Counted from the stretch's first letter, positions 18,438-28,890 are shown. The stretch: DNA of 64,000 bases from Oscillatoria sp. HE19RPO (GCF_024220515.1 NZ_JAMXOT010000019.1:21719-85718); one strand, 5' to 3'. The notes: generated by a model not told the origin, from the letters alone. Translations and numbers: made by a program.

Positions 18438-19430
18438 ATGCCACCGACAAGCTCCATCTCCCACCGAATCGATTCGCAAACCCGCCAACCGCTGCCCTTA
18501 GAAGGCGATCGCCAGGGACAATCCACCCCAGGAATGGTCCCCTTAAGAGAACTAGCGGCCCAAATTAATCGCGAACACGAACGCTGTCAACAATCGGTGG
18601 CGATCGGACTTTTGCACGCTTGCACCGCTGGACAACTGCTGATCCAGGCCAAACTTCGGGTCCCCGCGCAAAAATGGCAGGTCTGGTTAGCCGGTTATTG
18701 TAACGTTCCCGAGGCCACCGCACAAACCTATATGGAAATGGCTCAGGGATGGCCCTCCGTGAAAGACGACCCGGCGATCGCTCCCAGACGGGAAATTGAC
18801 GCGATCGCAGAGGAAACCCAGGAAACTGAAGATTCACAAACCCGGGGCGAATTCAGGCAAGAAGAGTTAGAACCGCCTTTAATCGTGAATGCTCAACTGA
18901 TGTCAGAGACAGCACAGCGGCTCACTTTTGTGTCCCTTCTCCAACGCTCCAAACCGGAAGGGCGATCGCGAATTTTGCGAACCGAACCGAGAAAAGCTAA
19001 ACCCAGTGAAGTCCAGAAAGAGACGCAACCGGAGAGTGTAAATATCCGGAAAACCTTGACCTTGTGGATTCCCGGGCCCGTCATTCCCAAAGCGCGTCCT
19101 CGGGTAACTGCCAACGGCACCTATTTACCCAAGCGATATCGGGAATGGAGACTGCGTGCGGAAGGGGAGATCATCATGCAAGTGCATCAGATGAATCCGT
19201 TACCGCAGTTACCTCTTGAACGAGCAGCCGTGCGGATTATCTTACGGGGTAAACATAGAGGAGATGGGGACAATGCGATCGGCAGTGTGTGCGATGCCTT
19301 AGTCAGTGCCGGAATCTTCTCATCCGACAGCCTCAAACAGATTCCCTTCGGCAGTTGGCGGCACATCCCCGACGGAGAAACCGGCGTCAAAATTCAAATC
19401 GAAGCGATGGAACACCTGATGTCCGCATGA
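18438..19430 (+). CDS. DUF3102-like domain fused to a RusA-type Holliday-junction resolvase
   Basis: 330 residues. Residues ~35-105 (AAQINREHERC through TYMEMAQ) resemble DUF3102, a helical module found in phage and mobile-element proteins. Residues ~205-325 are RusA-like: PGPVIPKARPRV, then GKHRGDGDNAIGSVCDALVSAGIF, which supplies the metal-binding Asp276 and Asp278. In RusA the sequence after this pair has a conserved lysine (DNxxK); here it is Gly282, so activity may be altered. A linker of ~100 residues lies between. RusA enzymes resolve four-way DNA junctions and usually come from prophages. It sits alone, 230 bases left of the CRISPR trailer end. Start ATG 18438; no strong ribosome site. 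Confidence 0.72.
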   Translation: MPPTSSISHRIDSQTRQPLPLEGDRQGQSTPGMVPLRELAAQINREHERCQQSVAIGLLHACTAGQLLIQAKLRVPAQKWQVWLAGYCNVPEATAQTYMEMAQGWPSVKDDPAIAPRREIDAIAEETQETEDSQTRGEFRQEELEPPLIVNAQLMSETAQRLTFVSLLQRSKPEGRSRILRTEPRKAKPSEVQKETQPESVNIRKTLTLWIPGPVIPKARPRVTANGTYLPKRYREWRLRAEGEIIMQVHQMNPLPQLPLERAAVRIILRGKHRGDGDNAIGSVCDALVSAGIFSSDSLKQIPFGSWRHIPDGETGVKIQIEAMEHLMSA

Positions 19431-19658
19431 GATGAGTTGAAACTCAGGCCATCAGATAGGTGTAAAGTATATTCGTTCAATCACAATACTGCTCAAATAA
19501 GATTCAGGTTTCATCCAGGTTAAATTTTATACAAAAGCCTCAGTTCCCCCCCACAACTCTCGAAACTGAGCATAGCAAAACCAGAGGGCAACTCACACCC
19601 CCCCTCAGCACAAGTATTAACAAATGACTAATAGCCAATGACCAATGACCAGCCCCAG

Positions 19659-22600
19659 GTACTCAACGCCTTGCGGCATCAGAGGTTCAAACGGTGGGTT
19701 TAGAACATCGTGAGACCGTTCGATCCAGTTGTGCTCAACGCCTTGCGGCATCAGAGGTTCGAGCGGTTGGACTTGATGTGTCGCCACATCTGGTTTTGTA
19801 GTCGGTGTTCAACGCCTTGCGGCATCAGAGGTTCGAGCGGTCAGGAGCGTCAATCCCACAGAATCTAATTTTCCGCTGTGCTCAACGCCTTGCGGCATCA
19901 GAGGTTCGAGCGGAGCTTCCAAGCGCTACCTGTGGTCAACATATAAACCCGTGTGCTCAACGCCTTGCGGCATCAGAGGTTCGAGCGGGGTACGATGCCT
20001 TGATGAACTTGGGTCCATTGGTTCCGTGCTCAACGCCTTGCGGCATCAGAGGTTCGAGCGGGGATGCTTCGTGGAGAACCCAGTATATTTGGACCGTGCT
20101 CAACGCCTTGCGGCATCAGAGGTTCGAGCGGCCTTTGTAAGCATTAATAAGGTCGGGGTAGCGCATCCGTGCTCAACGCCTTGCGGCATCAGAGGTTCGA
20201 GCGGGATTGCTGGGGCCGTCCGGTCCGGTTCCGACACCACGTGCTCAACGCCTTGCGGCATCAGAGGTTCGAGCGGCTACAACACCCGCCGCACTTTGAG
20301 CGGCACTGTAGAGTGCTCAACGCCTTGCGGCATCAGAGGTTCGAGCGGTTAGTGCGGTTGTGCAGACTCCCATAAAAAAACCGTGCTCAACGCCTTGCGG
20401 CATCAGAGGTTCGAGCGGAGAGCTAGGTTCTCGCCGAGTTATCCCGGGTGCTGGTGCTCAACGCCTTGCGGCATCAGAGGTTCGAGCGGAACGATCGCGT
20501 CGTAATCGAAGTCTGCCGAAACATAGTGCTCAACGCCTTGCGGCATCAGAGGTTCGAGCGGGATCGTCTCGCGGTACGCCTTAACTGCATTCGTTACGTG
20601 CTCAACGCCTTGCGGCATCAGAGGTTCGAGCGGTCCTAAACCCGTGATCTCAGAGAATCACGGGTTTTCGTGCTCAACGCCTTGCGGCATCAGAGGTTCG
20701 AGCGGGGGAATTAGCATTGGGGAAATTACCAGCTTATTTACGTGCTCAACGCCTTGCGGCATCAGAGGTTCGAGCGGCCGTTCCAGAACGAGAGGGTGGG
20801 CAATGCTTGGAGTGCTCAACGCCTTGCGGCATCAGAGGTTCGAGCGGGACCACAGACGCGGAACTGATAATTTCTTTGATATCGTGCTCAACGCCTTGCG
20901 GCATCAGAGGTTCGAGCGGGGAAGCCAGCGCCGCTTCTTGCCACTTCCCGGGATAGTGCTCAACGCCTTGCGGCATCAGAGGTTCGAGCGGGGGCCATGC
21001 GGATCGGATATGAACAACGACCTAACAGTGCTCAACGCCTTGCGGCATCAGAGGTTCGAGCGGGTTTGCTTGGGCCAATCCTGAAAACTACCCAGTTGTG
21101 CTCAACGCCTTGCGGCATCAGAGGTTCGAGCGGGGTTTATCTGGTATCTGGGGTGCTTCCCCGTATTGTGCTCAACGCCTTGCGGCATCAGAGGTTCGAG
21201 CGGATTCTCTCCCTTTCCCTGCTGCTACACTACTAGAGCGTGCTCAACGCCTTGCGGCATCAGAGGTTCGAGCGGGATATTCCTATCCCTGGTATCTCAT
21301 CTATGTATCTGTGCTCAACGCCTTGCGGCATCAGAGGTTCGAGCGGTGTCCTCATAGTGGTAGCTAATTTGTCCGGCTACTGGGTGGTGCTCAACGCCTT
21401 GCGGCATCAGAGGTTCGAGCGGAATACCTTCGGGATACCGCTGGCGTGCCTCCTGAGGTGCTCAACGCCTTGCGGCATCAGAGGTTCGAGCGGGGTGGCG
21501 ACGAAGTAATAATCAGGGGAAGTAACAGTGCTCAACGCCTTGCGGCATCAGAGGTTCGAGCGGATTTATGGGCGATCGGCATCAATCATTGTTGACTAAC
21601 GTGCTCAACGCCTTGCGGCATCAGAGGTTCGAGCGGTCTGGGAAAGCGCGCGGACCCGGAGCAGATCCGGAGGTGCTCAACGCCTTGCGGCATCAGAGGT
21701 TCGAGCGGGAGCGATACGGTACTAACCAATGCTGAAAGCATGGGTGCTCAACGCCTTGCGGCATCAGAGGTTCGAGCGGGCGGAAAAGCGGGTTTTACAT
21801 TGAAATACCTGAGTGTGCTCAACGCCTTGCGGCATCAGAGGTTCGAGCGGTATATACCCGCCGTGTACTCAGGCTGACCGCCGGTCGTGCTCAACGCCTT
21901 GCGGCATCAGAGGTTCGAGCGGAGATATCAGCCAAGATACGCTCTTGACGGGTCAACAGTGCTCAACGCCTTGCGGCATCAGAGGTTCGAGCGGTTTTTC
22001 TAACCCTGAATTGATAGTCAGTTTCATCGGTGTGCTCAACGCCTTGCGGCATCAGAGGTTCGAGCGGGAGTTCAGAATACTCGGTAAAAAGAGGCAATCT
22101 TATGTGCTCAACGCCTTGCGGCATCAGAGGTTCGAGCGGCGGATTGCTTGCAGTAGACTTGCTTGCAACGCAATGTGCTCAACGCCTTGCGGCATCAGAG
22201 GTTCGAGCGGTCTGACCCATAAGCGTCTCTTGCTTTTTACGGATATCTTGTGCTCAACGCCTTGCGGCATCAGAGGTTCGAGCGGTCGCTGGGAATGCCT
22301 CAGCGCAACGACTGGGAAAGTGCTCAACGCCTTGCGGCATCAGAGGTTCGAGCGGGGGGATCCCCGACGCCATCAAGGAACTGATTGAGAAAGTGCTCAA
22401 CGCCTTGCGGCATCAGAGGTTCGAGCGGCAACCAGGCGGGAATTGCATCATTGCCCGAGGGAGTGCTCAACGCCTTGCGGCATCAGAGGTTCGAGCGGAA
22501 ATATTTGCCCGCAATCTCCATCCCTTTATCTACGTGCTCAACGCCTTGCGGCATCAGAGGTTCGAGCGGGAATTTTCGTAATCGTCAACACTAAAAATCA

Positions 22601-24946
22601 GTTACGTGCTCAACGCCTTGCGGCATCAGAGGTTCGAGCGGTCAATCATGCTGACAAGCATGGCGCGAAGTTTGTGTGCTCAACGCCTTGCGGCATCAGA
22701 GGTTCGAGCGGGATATCGCCCTGCGGCTTGTGCCGTTCGCAGGTTGGGTGCTCAACGCCTTGCGGCATCAGAGGTTCGAGCGGTGTAGGTTCTACCGCCG
22801 CGATCAGCAGGATGATCGGAAGTGCTCAACGCCTTGCGGCATCAGAGGTTCGAGCGGCGGTTATAACAAAAGTGTATTCGTTGTAAGAAGTGTGCTCAAC
22901 GCCTTGCGGCATCAGAGGTTCGAGCGGTGATGAGCCGAATCACCCTCCGGCGAGAGAGAATGTGCTCAACGCCTTGCGGCATCAGAGGTTCGAGCGGCTC
23001 TTTTCTTCTGGCTGCATATTGCGATCGCGGGGCGTGCTCAACGCCTTGCGGCATCAGAGGTTCGAGCGGTCGAATTTGGTGAGTTGACCGGAAACCCGGG
23101 ACCCTCTCGCGTGCTCAACGCCTTGCGGCATCAGAGGTTCGAGCGGTTTAGTCAAACGAGTGCTAGGGTCTGGTTTGAGGATGTGCTCAACGCCTTGCGG
23201 CATCAGAGGTTCGAGCGGATAGTATCGAATTATCAGCCCGAAATACGATTAACTCGTGCTCAACGCCTTGCGGCATCAGAGGTTCGAGCGGTGTTGATAG
23301 CGCTTGTGGAGAGCGTTTTATTCAAGTGCTCAACGCCTTGCGGCATCAGAGGTTCGAGCGGCTTTGATTGTGAAGGTGTCGCTAACGATGCTCACGAAGT
23401 GCTCAACGCCTTGCGGCATCAGAGGTTCGAGCGGAGGCAGTTGACCCGCTATCCATTCGGAGAATCCAGAGTGCTCAACGCCTTGCGGCATCAGAGGTTC
23501 GAGCGGGTCGAACTCGGTAGCACGTTCAACTTCGCTATAATGTGCTCAACGCCTTGCGGCATCAGAGGTTCGAGCGGAATGCTATCAACGTTTTTCTCAG
23601 CAGCCTCTACCGGTGCTCAACGCCTTGCGGCATCAGAGGTTCGAGCGGGACTGAGTTCCTGATGCTGATTCTTCCAAATCTCGGTGCTCAACGCCTTGCG
23701 GCATCAGAGGTTCGAGCGGTTAAAAATATTGTAAAGAAATATTAAATTGGGTTGGTGCTCAACGCCTTGCGGCATCAGAGGTTCGAGCGGAGCTAGAAAC
23801 TGTCAGGTTCACCCGGTGACGACGGTGCTCAACGCCTTGCGGCATCAGAGGTTCGAGCGGGTGTCCATACTCCAGCCATTGCGATCGCAAGTAATGTGCT
23901 CAACGCCTTGCGGCATCAGAGGTTCGAGCGGTCTTCCCAAATCTCGGGAAGTGTTGGGGCGGTTGAAACGTGCTCAACGCCTTGCGGCATCAGAGGTTCG
24001 AGCGGACATCCCCGGATTATTTGGGGTCTCAGTTACAATCAGTGCTCAACGCCTTGCGGCATCAGAGGTTCGAGCGGTTGGTAGAATGCATTGCTTTGTG
24101 ACATAATTGAATTAGTGCTCAACGCCTTGCGGCATCAGAGGTTCGAGCGGTATAAAGGCCATTGGCGCTGTGTCGCCCTGATTCCCAGTGCTCAACGCCT
24201 TGCGGCATCAGAGGTTCGAGCGGTCACGCGATGCGATCGCACGATCGCACTCTGTGATGTGCTCAACGCCTTGCGGCATCAGAGGTTCGAGCGGGTCTTT
24301 AAGATCTATAAGATCTAGAGCGTTCTGGAACGTGCTCAACGCCTTGCGGCATCAGAGGTTCGAGCGGTTTAGGATTGTATCTAGTCCAATGCCGGATTTA
24401 CAAAGTGCTCAACGCCTTGCGGCATCAGAGGTTCGAGCGGACCGCAATGAGGAAGGCTTCCGCAAAATCATTCCTGTGCTCAACGCCTTGCGGCATCAGA
24501 GGTTCGAGCGGTAGCAGTGATTTTTAGCAGAAACGTAAACCGCTATGTGCTCAACGCCTTGCGGCATCAGAGGTTCGAGCGGTGGTTGACGGGTCTTTTT
24601 TAGTCCCCTTTAGCAGTTTATGTGCTCAACGCCTTGCGGCATCAGAGGTTCGAGCGGCCTCTCCGATTTGCCAACCCAACTCATAAAAATTCATGTGCTC
24701 AACGCCTTGCGGCATCAGAGGTTCGAGCGGACTAATATGATGCACCCAGAACTGACCATCTGGGATAGTGCTCAACGCCTTGCGGCATCAGAGGTTCGAG
24801 CGGAAAGTAATCAAAGGAGCCGCGTAAGTGCCAACCCGTGCTCAACGCCTTGCGGCATCAGAGGTTCGAGCGGTCGTGGAACATCCGAGAGGGCGAGAGG
24901 GGTTGTACCAGTGCTCAACGCCTTGCGGCATCAGAGGTTCGAGCGG
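19659..24946 (-). CRISPR. CRISPR array, 74 repeats of 36 bp and 73 spacers (hand count)
   Basis: On the + strand each repeat begins GTGCTCAACGCCTTGCGG and ends CAGAGGTTCGAGCGG; spacers average ~36 bases. Nearly all repeats are identical. The leftmost (19659-19694) has three changes and the one at 19805 has a C-to-T change, as expected at the old, trailer end. The crRNA is therefore probably read leftward from a leader between 24947 and 25197 beside cas2. Read that way, the repeat forms GCC-GCAA-GGC, a GNRA-capped stem, followed by the handle GTTGAGCAC, the normal layout for Cas6 cleavage. Frames crossing the array that translate repeats are artefacts. It belongs to the type I-B (Myxan) cas operon on its right. 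Confidence 0.97.
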
Positions 24947-25197
24947 GGCGCGCCCCAGAGTCCTCAGATGGACATTGCTCTGAGTCGATTTTACACGCAC
25001 CCTGGACTGAATCATCATCCCTTCACCTCCATCCCTCGAACCTCTGTGTTCACCCATCCCTCAAACCCTTACCCTCCCTTCATTCTACCCAAATTCAAGC
25101 ATCATCACCACCCTGAAACCACCTCCCAATCTAAACCCCATCAGTCTTTCACCGCATCCCAGCAGACAACACCCGGTCACAACCCCAGGTGCTTGCA
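24947..25197 (-). promoter_or_regulatory. Presumed CRISPR leader
   Basis: A 251-base gene-free region between the last perfect repeat and the cas2 stop. On the leftward strand it is purine/G-rich. Leader function is inferred from the polarity of repeat degeneration and from proximity to cas2; no single promoter could be fixed with confidence. Confidence 0.55.
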
Positions 25198-25491
25198 TCA
25201 AATCACCCGATGGGACTCCTCCGGCAAGGGCCAGGAGCCAGGACGGTTATAAGCGGCAAGGCCCTGCACGCACTGGTTCGGTAACCGGATCAACAGCAAA
25301 CTATCCTCCTCTGCCAACACCTTCTCTAACTCCCAGCGCAATTTCTCCCGTCCCCGTTGATTCAACCAACAGCGAAACATCGAATATTGGATCCGTTCCC
25401 CATAGCCTTGTAACAGCTTATATGCCTTCCGCCAACGCTTCGGATTCCGGATGTCATAACAAACCAAATACCAATTGTGAGCCTCACTCAT
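25198..25491 (-). CDS. cas2: CRISPR-associated endonuclease Cas2
   Basis: 97 residues from ATG 25491 (MSEAHNWYLVCYDI); a GTG six bases upstream would add two residues, but the GAGG ribosome site is spaced seven bases from the ATG. The first strand ends in YDI, the conserved acidic position of Cas2, and KLLQGYGERIQYSMFRC is the typical following helix-strand. With Cas1 it forms the integrase that inserts new spacers at the leader end. Last gene of the cas operon, nine bases after the cas4-cas1 stop and next to the leader. Confidence 0.93.
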   Translation of the reverse strand: MSEAHNWYLVCYDIRNPKRWRKAYKLLQGYGERIQYSMFRCWLNQRGREKLRWELEKVLAEEDSLLLIRLPNQCVQGLAAYNRPGSWPLPEESHRVI

Positions 25492-25500
25492 CGCCACACC

Positions 25501-27165
25501 TCAACGCAACACCAATTGACCAAATAACCCCCCTTCCCCGCACCACTCTTTTTCCAAAAGTCGCACCTCTAACTCCAACAACCGCCGATAGGTGAGGGAA
25601 TACCCCGTTACCGGATGTTTCCAAGTTTCTTCCTTGCGCCGTTCGTACAGATTCACCAACTTGCGCCGTCCGGAATCGCTCAACCACACTTGCTCCCCGC
25701 GCACCTCAAAGTCTTCTCGCACCTCCCACTGCTGGCGATTCACCGATGCCATCACCGGCATATCCACCAAGGGCACCCGAAAAATCTCCATCAAATCCAG
25801 GGCCAGGGGCGGCGCTTGGGTGCGCGGTTGATGGTAAAATCCCAGGGCCGGTTCTAACCCGACGGTGAGGATGGCATTCATCACATCTTTCATCAGTAAC
25901 GCATACCCAAAACTGAGCAAAGCATTAAACCGATCCTTGGGCGGACGACGGTTGCGCCCGGAAAACCCCATTTCTGCAGGCGCTTCCGTGGAAATCAGGC
26001 AAGGTAAGGCCCCAAAATAAAGGGCGGCTAAGTTCCCCTCTAACCCCAGCAGGGATTCTAGGGAAGTCGCCTGGGGAACTTGCTTGAGGACTTTCTTCAT
26101 CTGAATGATGGTCTCATTCAACCGCGCGGCAGGTTGCTTTAAACCCCGTTTCCCGCGCATCAAAAATTTACGCTGTCCTTGAGCCCGACACAGCACCAGT
26201 TTCCGGGCCAATTCCAGACAAAATCCCCCATCGGATAAGGCGCTATACTGGCGAATCCGCCGCTGGATACTGCCCTGACGGCTGTCGAAACTGCCAATAT
26301 ACCGGCCACCCCCAGAGACAAAATGTACCCCAATGCCATGATGGGCGCAAAAATGCAGGGCTTGAGTTGACAATTGTGAGAAACTATGCATCACCAGTTG
26401 CCCGACTTGCTGCACCGGCAGGGTTTCTGGAGATTGACCCCGGCGGGTAATTTTCAGTTGTTCTCCGGTGCGCCCTACCGCCGTACCCGGTTCGAGAATA
26501 TGCAGCACTTGGCGGTCATCATCTTCGGGAAAGAGGCGAATCGGTTGCCATTCGCGGTTATGTGCGAGCCTTGCTTCTTCCGGTAAACAGACCGGGGCCA
26601 GGGAACATCGGGCACATAACCGCTCGTTTTCGGTGACAGGAGGACGCTGAGGGGAGACCCGCAGGATTCGCGCCCGGTGGATGGCATCCCGAACCGTTTG
26701 ACGTCCGGCATCATCCAGGGGAACATGAACCAGGACGTTATCGGCATGGTAGCGAATCCGTCCTTCTTTGACGGGAATTTTGAGGGCGGATTCGATGAGA
26801 TAGGCGTAGGCGAGGACTTGCAGGCGATCGCTCTCCCAGGGAATGGGTTTTTTGTCAGCATCCCGATTACAACGTCCCCGCTTATGTTCATAGGGAATCG
26901 TCTCCCCATCCCGAGTCCGCAAAGCATCCACCGCCCCGCGCAATCCCAATTCTGCGGATTCCAGAAACAATTCTTCCCAGGTTTCATCCTCCTGTTTTTC
27001 CAGTTCCGCGTGCAGTCTTCGTCCAGCAAACACAGCAGCATTTTGGGTATAGAGTTCCTCCACTTCTTCCAGATAGAAAAGGCGAGGACAATAGGCAAGG
27101 GCATGGAGGGCAGAAACGCGCAGGGTTTCTGATTGAGTTACAGGATTATTGTCGATTAATTGCAT
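25501..27165 (-). CDS. cas4-cas1: Cas4-Cas1 fusion protein (spacer acquisition)
   Basis: 554 residues. Residues ~15-200: Cas4 RecB-like exonuclease with iron-sulphur cysteines Cys26, Cys184, Cys187 and Cys193, and nuclease residues Asp80 (GAVDA) and Glu93-x-Lys95 (YEHKRG). Residues ~215-554: Cas1 integrase with Glu376 (LLGLEGNLA), His445 (GFYHQPR) and the acidic residues in ALDLMEIFR. Cas4 trims prespacers and checks the PAM; Cas1 with Cas2 integrates them. Cas4-Cas1 fusions are known in type I-U/I-G and in Myxan-type I-B loci. A solo CRISPR-like repeat lies 34 bases upstream of its start, and no clear Shine-Dalgarno is seen. Confidence 0.95.
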   Translation of the reverse strand: MQLIDNNPVTQSETLRVSALHALAYCPRLFYLEEVEELYTQNAAVFAGRRLHAELEKQEDETWEELFLESAELGLRGAVDALRTRDGETIPYEHKRGRCNRDADKKPIPWESDRLQVLAYAYLIESALKIPVKEGRIRYHADNVLVHVPLDDAGRQTVRDAIHRARILRVSPQRPPVTENERLCARCSLAPVCLPEEARLAHNREWQPIRLFPEDDDRQVLHILEPGTAVGRTGEQLKITRRGQSPETLPVQQVGQLVMHSFSQLSTQALHFCAHHGIGVHFVSGGGRYIGSFDSRQGSIQRRIRQYSALSDGGFCLELARKLVLCRAQGQRKFLMRGKRGLKQPAARLNETIIQMKKVLKQVPQATSLESLLGLEGNLAALYFGALPCLISTEAPAEMGFSGRNRRPPKDRFNALLSFGYALLMKDVMNAILTVGLEPALGFYHQPRTQAPPLALDLMEIFRVPLVDMPVMASVNRQQWEVREDFEVRGEQVWLSDSGRRKLVNLYERRKEETWKHPVTGYSLTYRRLLELEVRLLEKEWCGEGGLFGQLVLR

Positions 27166-27198
27166 AGTAAAGATGCCGATAAGTTGAGATGAAATTTA

Positions 27199-27234
27199 GT
27201 TTTCAACGCCTAACGGCATCTGAGGTTAAACAGG
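27199..27234 (-). repeat. Solo CRISPR-like repeat inside the cas operon
   Basis: Read on the operon strand it starts CCTGTTTAACCTCAGATGCC and ends GGCGTTGAAAAC. It is exactly 36 bases, matches the array repeat at 27 of 36 positions, and keeps the stem GCC/GGC (loop GTTA). It lies between cas5 (stop 27287) and cas4-cas1 (start 27165). Cas6 could cut the mRNA here, splitting interference genes from adaptation genes, or it may be a relic or regulatory guide unit. Confidence 0.8.
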
Positions 27235-27286
27235 ACGACTTGCTCGACCGTTAATGCTTAATCGCTTCCGAACCTGCTTTATCGAT

Positions 27287-27919
27287 TCAATCTGACTTGA
27301 TGACAGTCCAAGCTAAATCGGGAGGTTCCCATTGTTGGGAGGGGTCGAGTAGTCGATAATTCTGCCAGCGCGTTCCCCGAGACCCTAGATGATCGACCCA
27401 ATAGGGTAAAGTGAGCAAGCCATTTTCATCTAGGACAATCCAGGATAAAGACTCGCCGGTATAGTCTGGGGGTAATAAAGTCACTGCATTGACTAAATCC
27501 CGACTTTCTCCTAAGCATAATCCACCAAAGCGGGTGATGGCCTGGGGGTTGGCAAGGGCTTGTTGGAGGCGTTCGGTTAAGGTAGGCTTGGCTTTATCTT
27601 TACCCGTAGCAATCCAGACGATAAACTGAATATCCGTCAGGAGTTCTTGATAGTCAGGTCTGGCATTGCTGGGGTCATGGATATCTTTTTTCTTGAATCG
27701 GCGAAACGTGCGAATGACTCGGGATTTTTGGGGGTGAGACAAAAGGCCGATCGCCAATTGAATGCCGCAATGTTGATAGCGATCGGTTTCGCCCACCATT
27801 GAGAGTAACATTCCATAGACGGTCGATGGTGGAGGGACGGGATAGGTTTCGGCATATTCCCGCGCCCGAGATTGGCGAAAGCAGGCGATCGGGACTTCTA
27901 CTTGTAAGGCGATCGTCAT
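27287..27919 (-). CDS. cas5: Cas5 (Cmx5/DevS type), Cascade subunit
   Basis: 210 residues. The N-terminus ALQVEVPIACFRQSRAREY followed by YPVPPPSTVYGMLLSMVGE is the Cas5 signature (RAMP fold, glycine/proline loop after the first strand). In Cascade, Cas5 caps the 5' handle of the crRNA. Its ATG overlaps the cas7 stop by four bases (ATGA), indicating translational coupling. The Myxan/DevS branch was first named in Myxococcus development loci. The full-length fold ends in the usual region IVLDENGLLTLPYW. Confidence 0.9.
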   Translation of the reverse strand: MTIALQVEVPIACFRQSRAREYAETYPVPPPSTVYGMLLSMVGETDRYQHCGIQLAIGLLSHPQKSRVIRTFRRFKKKDIHDPSNARPDYQELLTDIQFIVWIATGKDKAKPTLTERLQQALANPQAITRFGGLCLGESRDLVNAVTLLPPDYTGESLSWIVLDENGLLTLPYWVDHLGSRGTRWQNYRLLDPSQQWEPPDLAWTVIKSD

Positions 27920-28824
27920 GCTAAATCCTCCAGATCCAAATCTTCGGCAATGACTCGTTTCACATTTTGAACAGCGGTTTTAAGGCCTACAAATACATTG
28001 GCCCCCAATTCTTCTAGCATTTCTCCCGCATCTGATTGGGCGATCGCACCGGCAATCCATAACTCATTCGCCTCAATATCTCCCGCCTGAACCCGGCGCA
28101 ATAAATCCGGTATGGAAATCTCCCCATCCTCTTCTTGGAAGCAATATAAAAACCGAGGAGAAAAATCATGGGTCCAGCGCAACACTAAACTTTCTGGCGA
28201 GAAATCATACAAAAACCGCGCTTGATTCCCCCCCACTTCTCCAATCGAGGTTAATCCATCTAAAACCCCGATAATCCGGGATTTATCTGTGAGGCGATCG
28301 GGGGTTAAAGCAAACCCATATTGATAACGAGTCGCATGAACTTCGGTTCCATACAATGAGGTTGTTCCTTTTTGACCACTTTTGGCATTAAAGGTAATAT
28401 CCCCTTCAAAAGGAACCATTGAAACGGCCCGAGTCACTTCTAACACTCCTCGTTTTGCTGTGGTGGTTCCCTTCTCTCGCTTTTTCCCTTTTTTGGGTTC
28501 ATCAGACCCTTCTGACTTGGCTGCCTCTGCTTTCATATATCCCAAGACATCATCATCAATATAGGTTTCCTCATCAAAATTATCATTCTGCCAAATATTA
28601 TCATTTTTAGCATCATTCCATTGACGATTGACCTGATAGCCATTTCCGCAGGTTTGCCAGTAATAGCGTAATGCCCAGCGAATGGCTTCTGCTGAAACGG
28701 TCGTATGAACATCTCCTTTCCAGAACAACTTTTGCAGGGTGGTGATATTCCCTTCATTTTCACCGCGATTGTTGGCTGCTGTACCGTAGGCAGTTAAAAT
28801 GTTTCCAAACAAGTGAAAAGACAT
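27916..28824 (-). CDS. cas7: Cas7 (DevR/Cst2 type), Cascade backbone
   Basis: 302 residues. MSFHLFGNILTAYGTAANNRGENEGN and GVLEVTRAVSMVPFEGD match the DevR/Cst2 group of Cas7, whose copies polymerise along the crRNA spacer. Internal FNAKSG and TSLYGTEVHATRYQYGF are also typical. A lysine-rich segment near residue 120 (EPKKGKKREKG) is probably a flexible loop. It follows cas8 after 66 bases and overlaps cas5 by four bases. Confidence 0.92.
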   Translation of the reverse strand: MSFHLFGNILTAYGTAANNRGENEGNITTLQKLFWKGDVHTTVSAEAIRWALRYYWQTCGNGYQVNRQWNDAKNDNIWQNDNFDEETYIDDDVLGYMKAEAAKSEGSDEPKKGKKREKGTTTAKRGVLEVTRAVSMVPFEGDITFNAKSGQKGTTSLYGTEVHATRYQYGFALTPDRLTDKSRIIGVLDGLTSIGEVGGNQARFLYDFSPESLVLRWTHDFSPRFLYCFQEEDGEISIPDLLRRVQAGDIEANELWIAGAIAQSDAGEMLEELGANVFVGLKTAVQNVKRVIAEDLDLEDLA

Positions 28825-28890
28825 GATTAAATTTCCTCAAAATAATGACAACAAGTAGACAAGTGACAAACTTAGACGATTAACCCGTAT

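Noticed and set aside
25036..25055. Short CTCGAACCTCTG match to the repeat in the leader region
   Set aside because: Only 12 bases and no handle or stem; could be chance or a leader motif, not a repeat.
19805..25252. Many open frames across the CRISPR array repeating VLNALRHQRFER, CSTPCGIRGSSG or AQRLAASEVRA
   Set aside because: They are the three translations of the repeat (36 bp is a multiple of three) interrupted by unrelated spacers; no start sites or coding bias.
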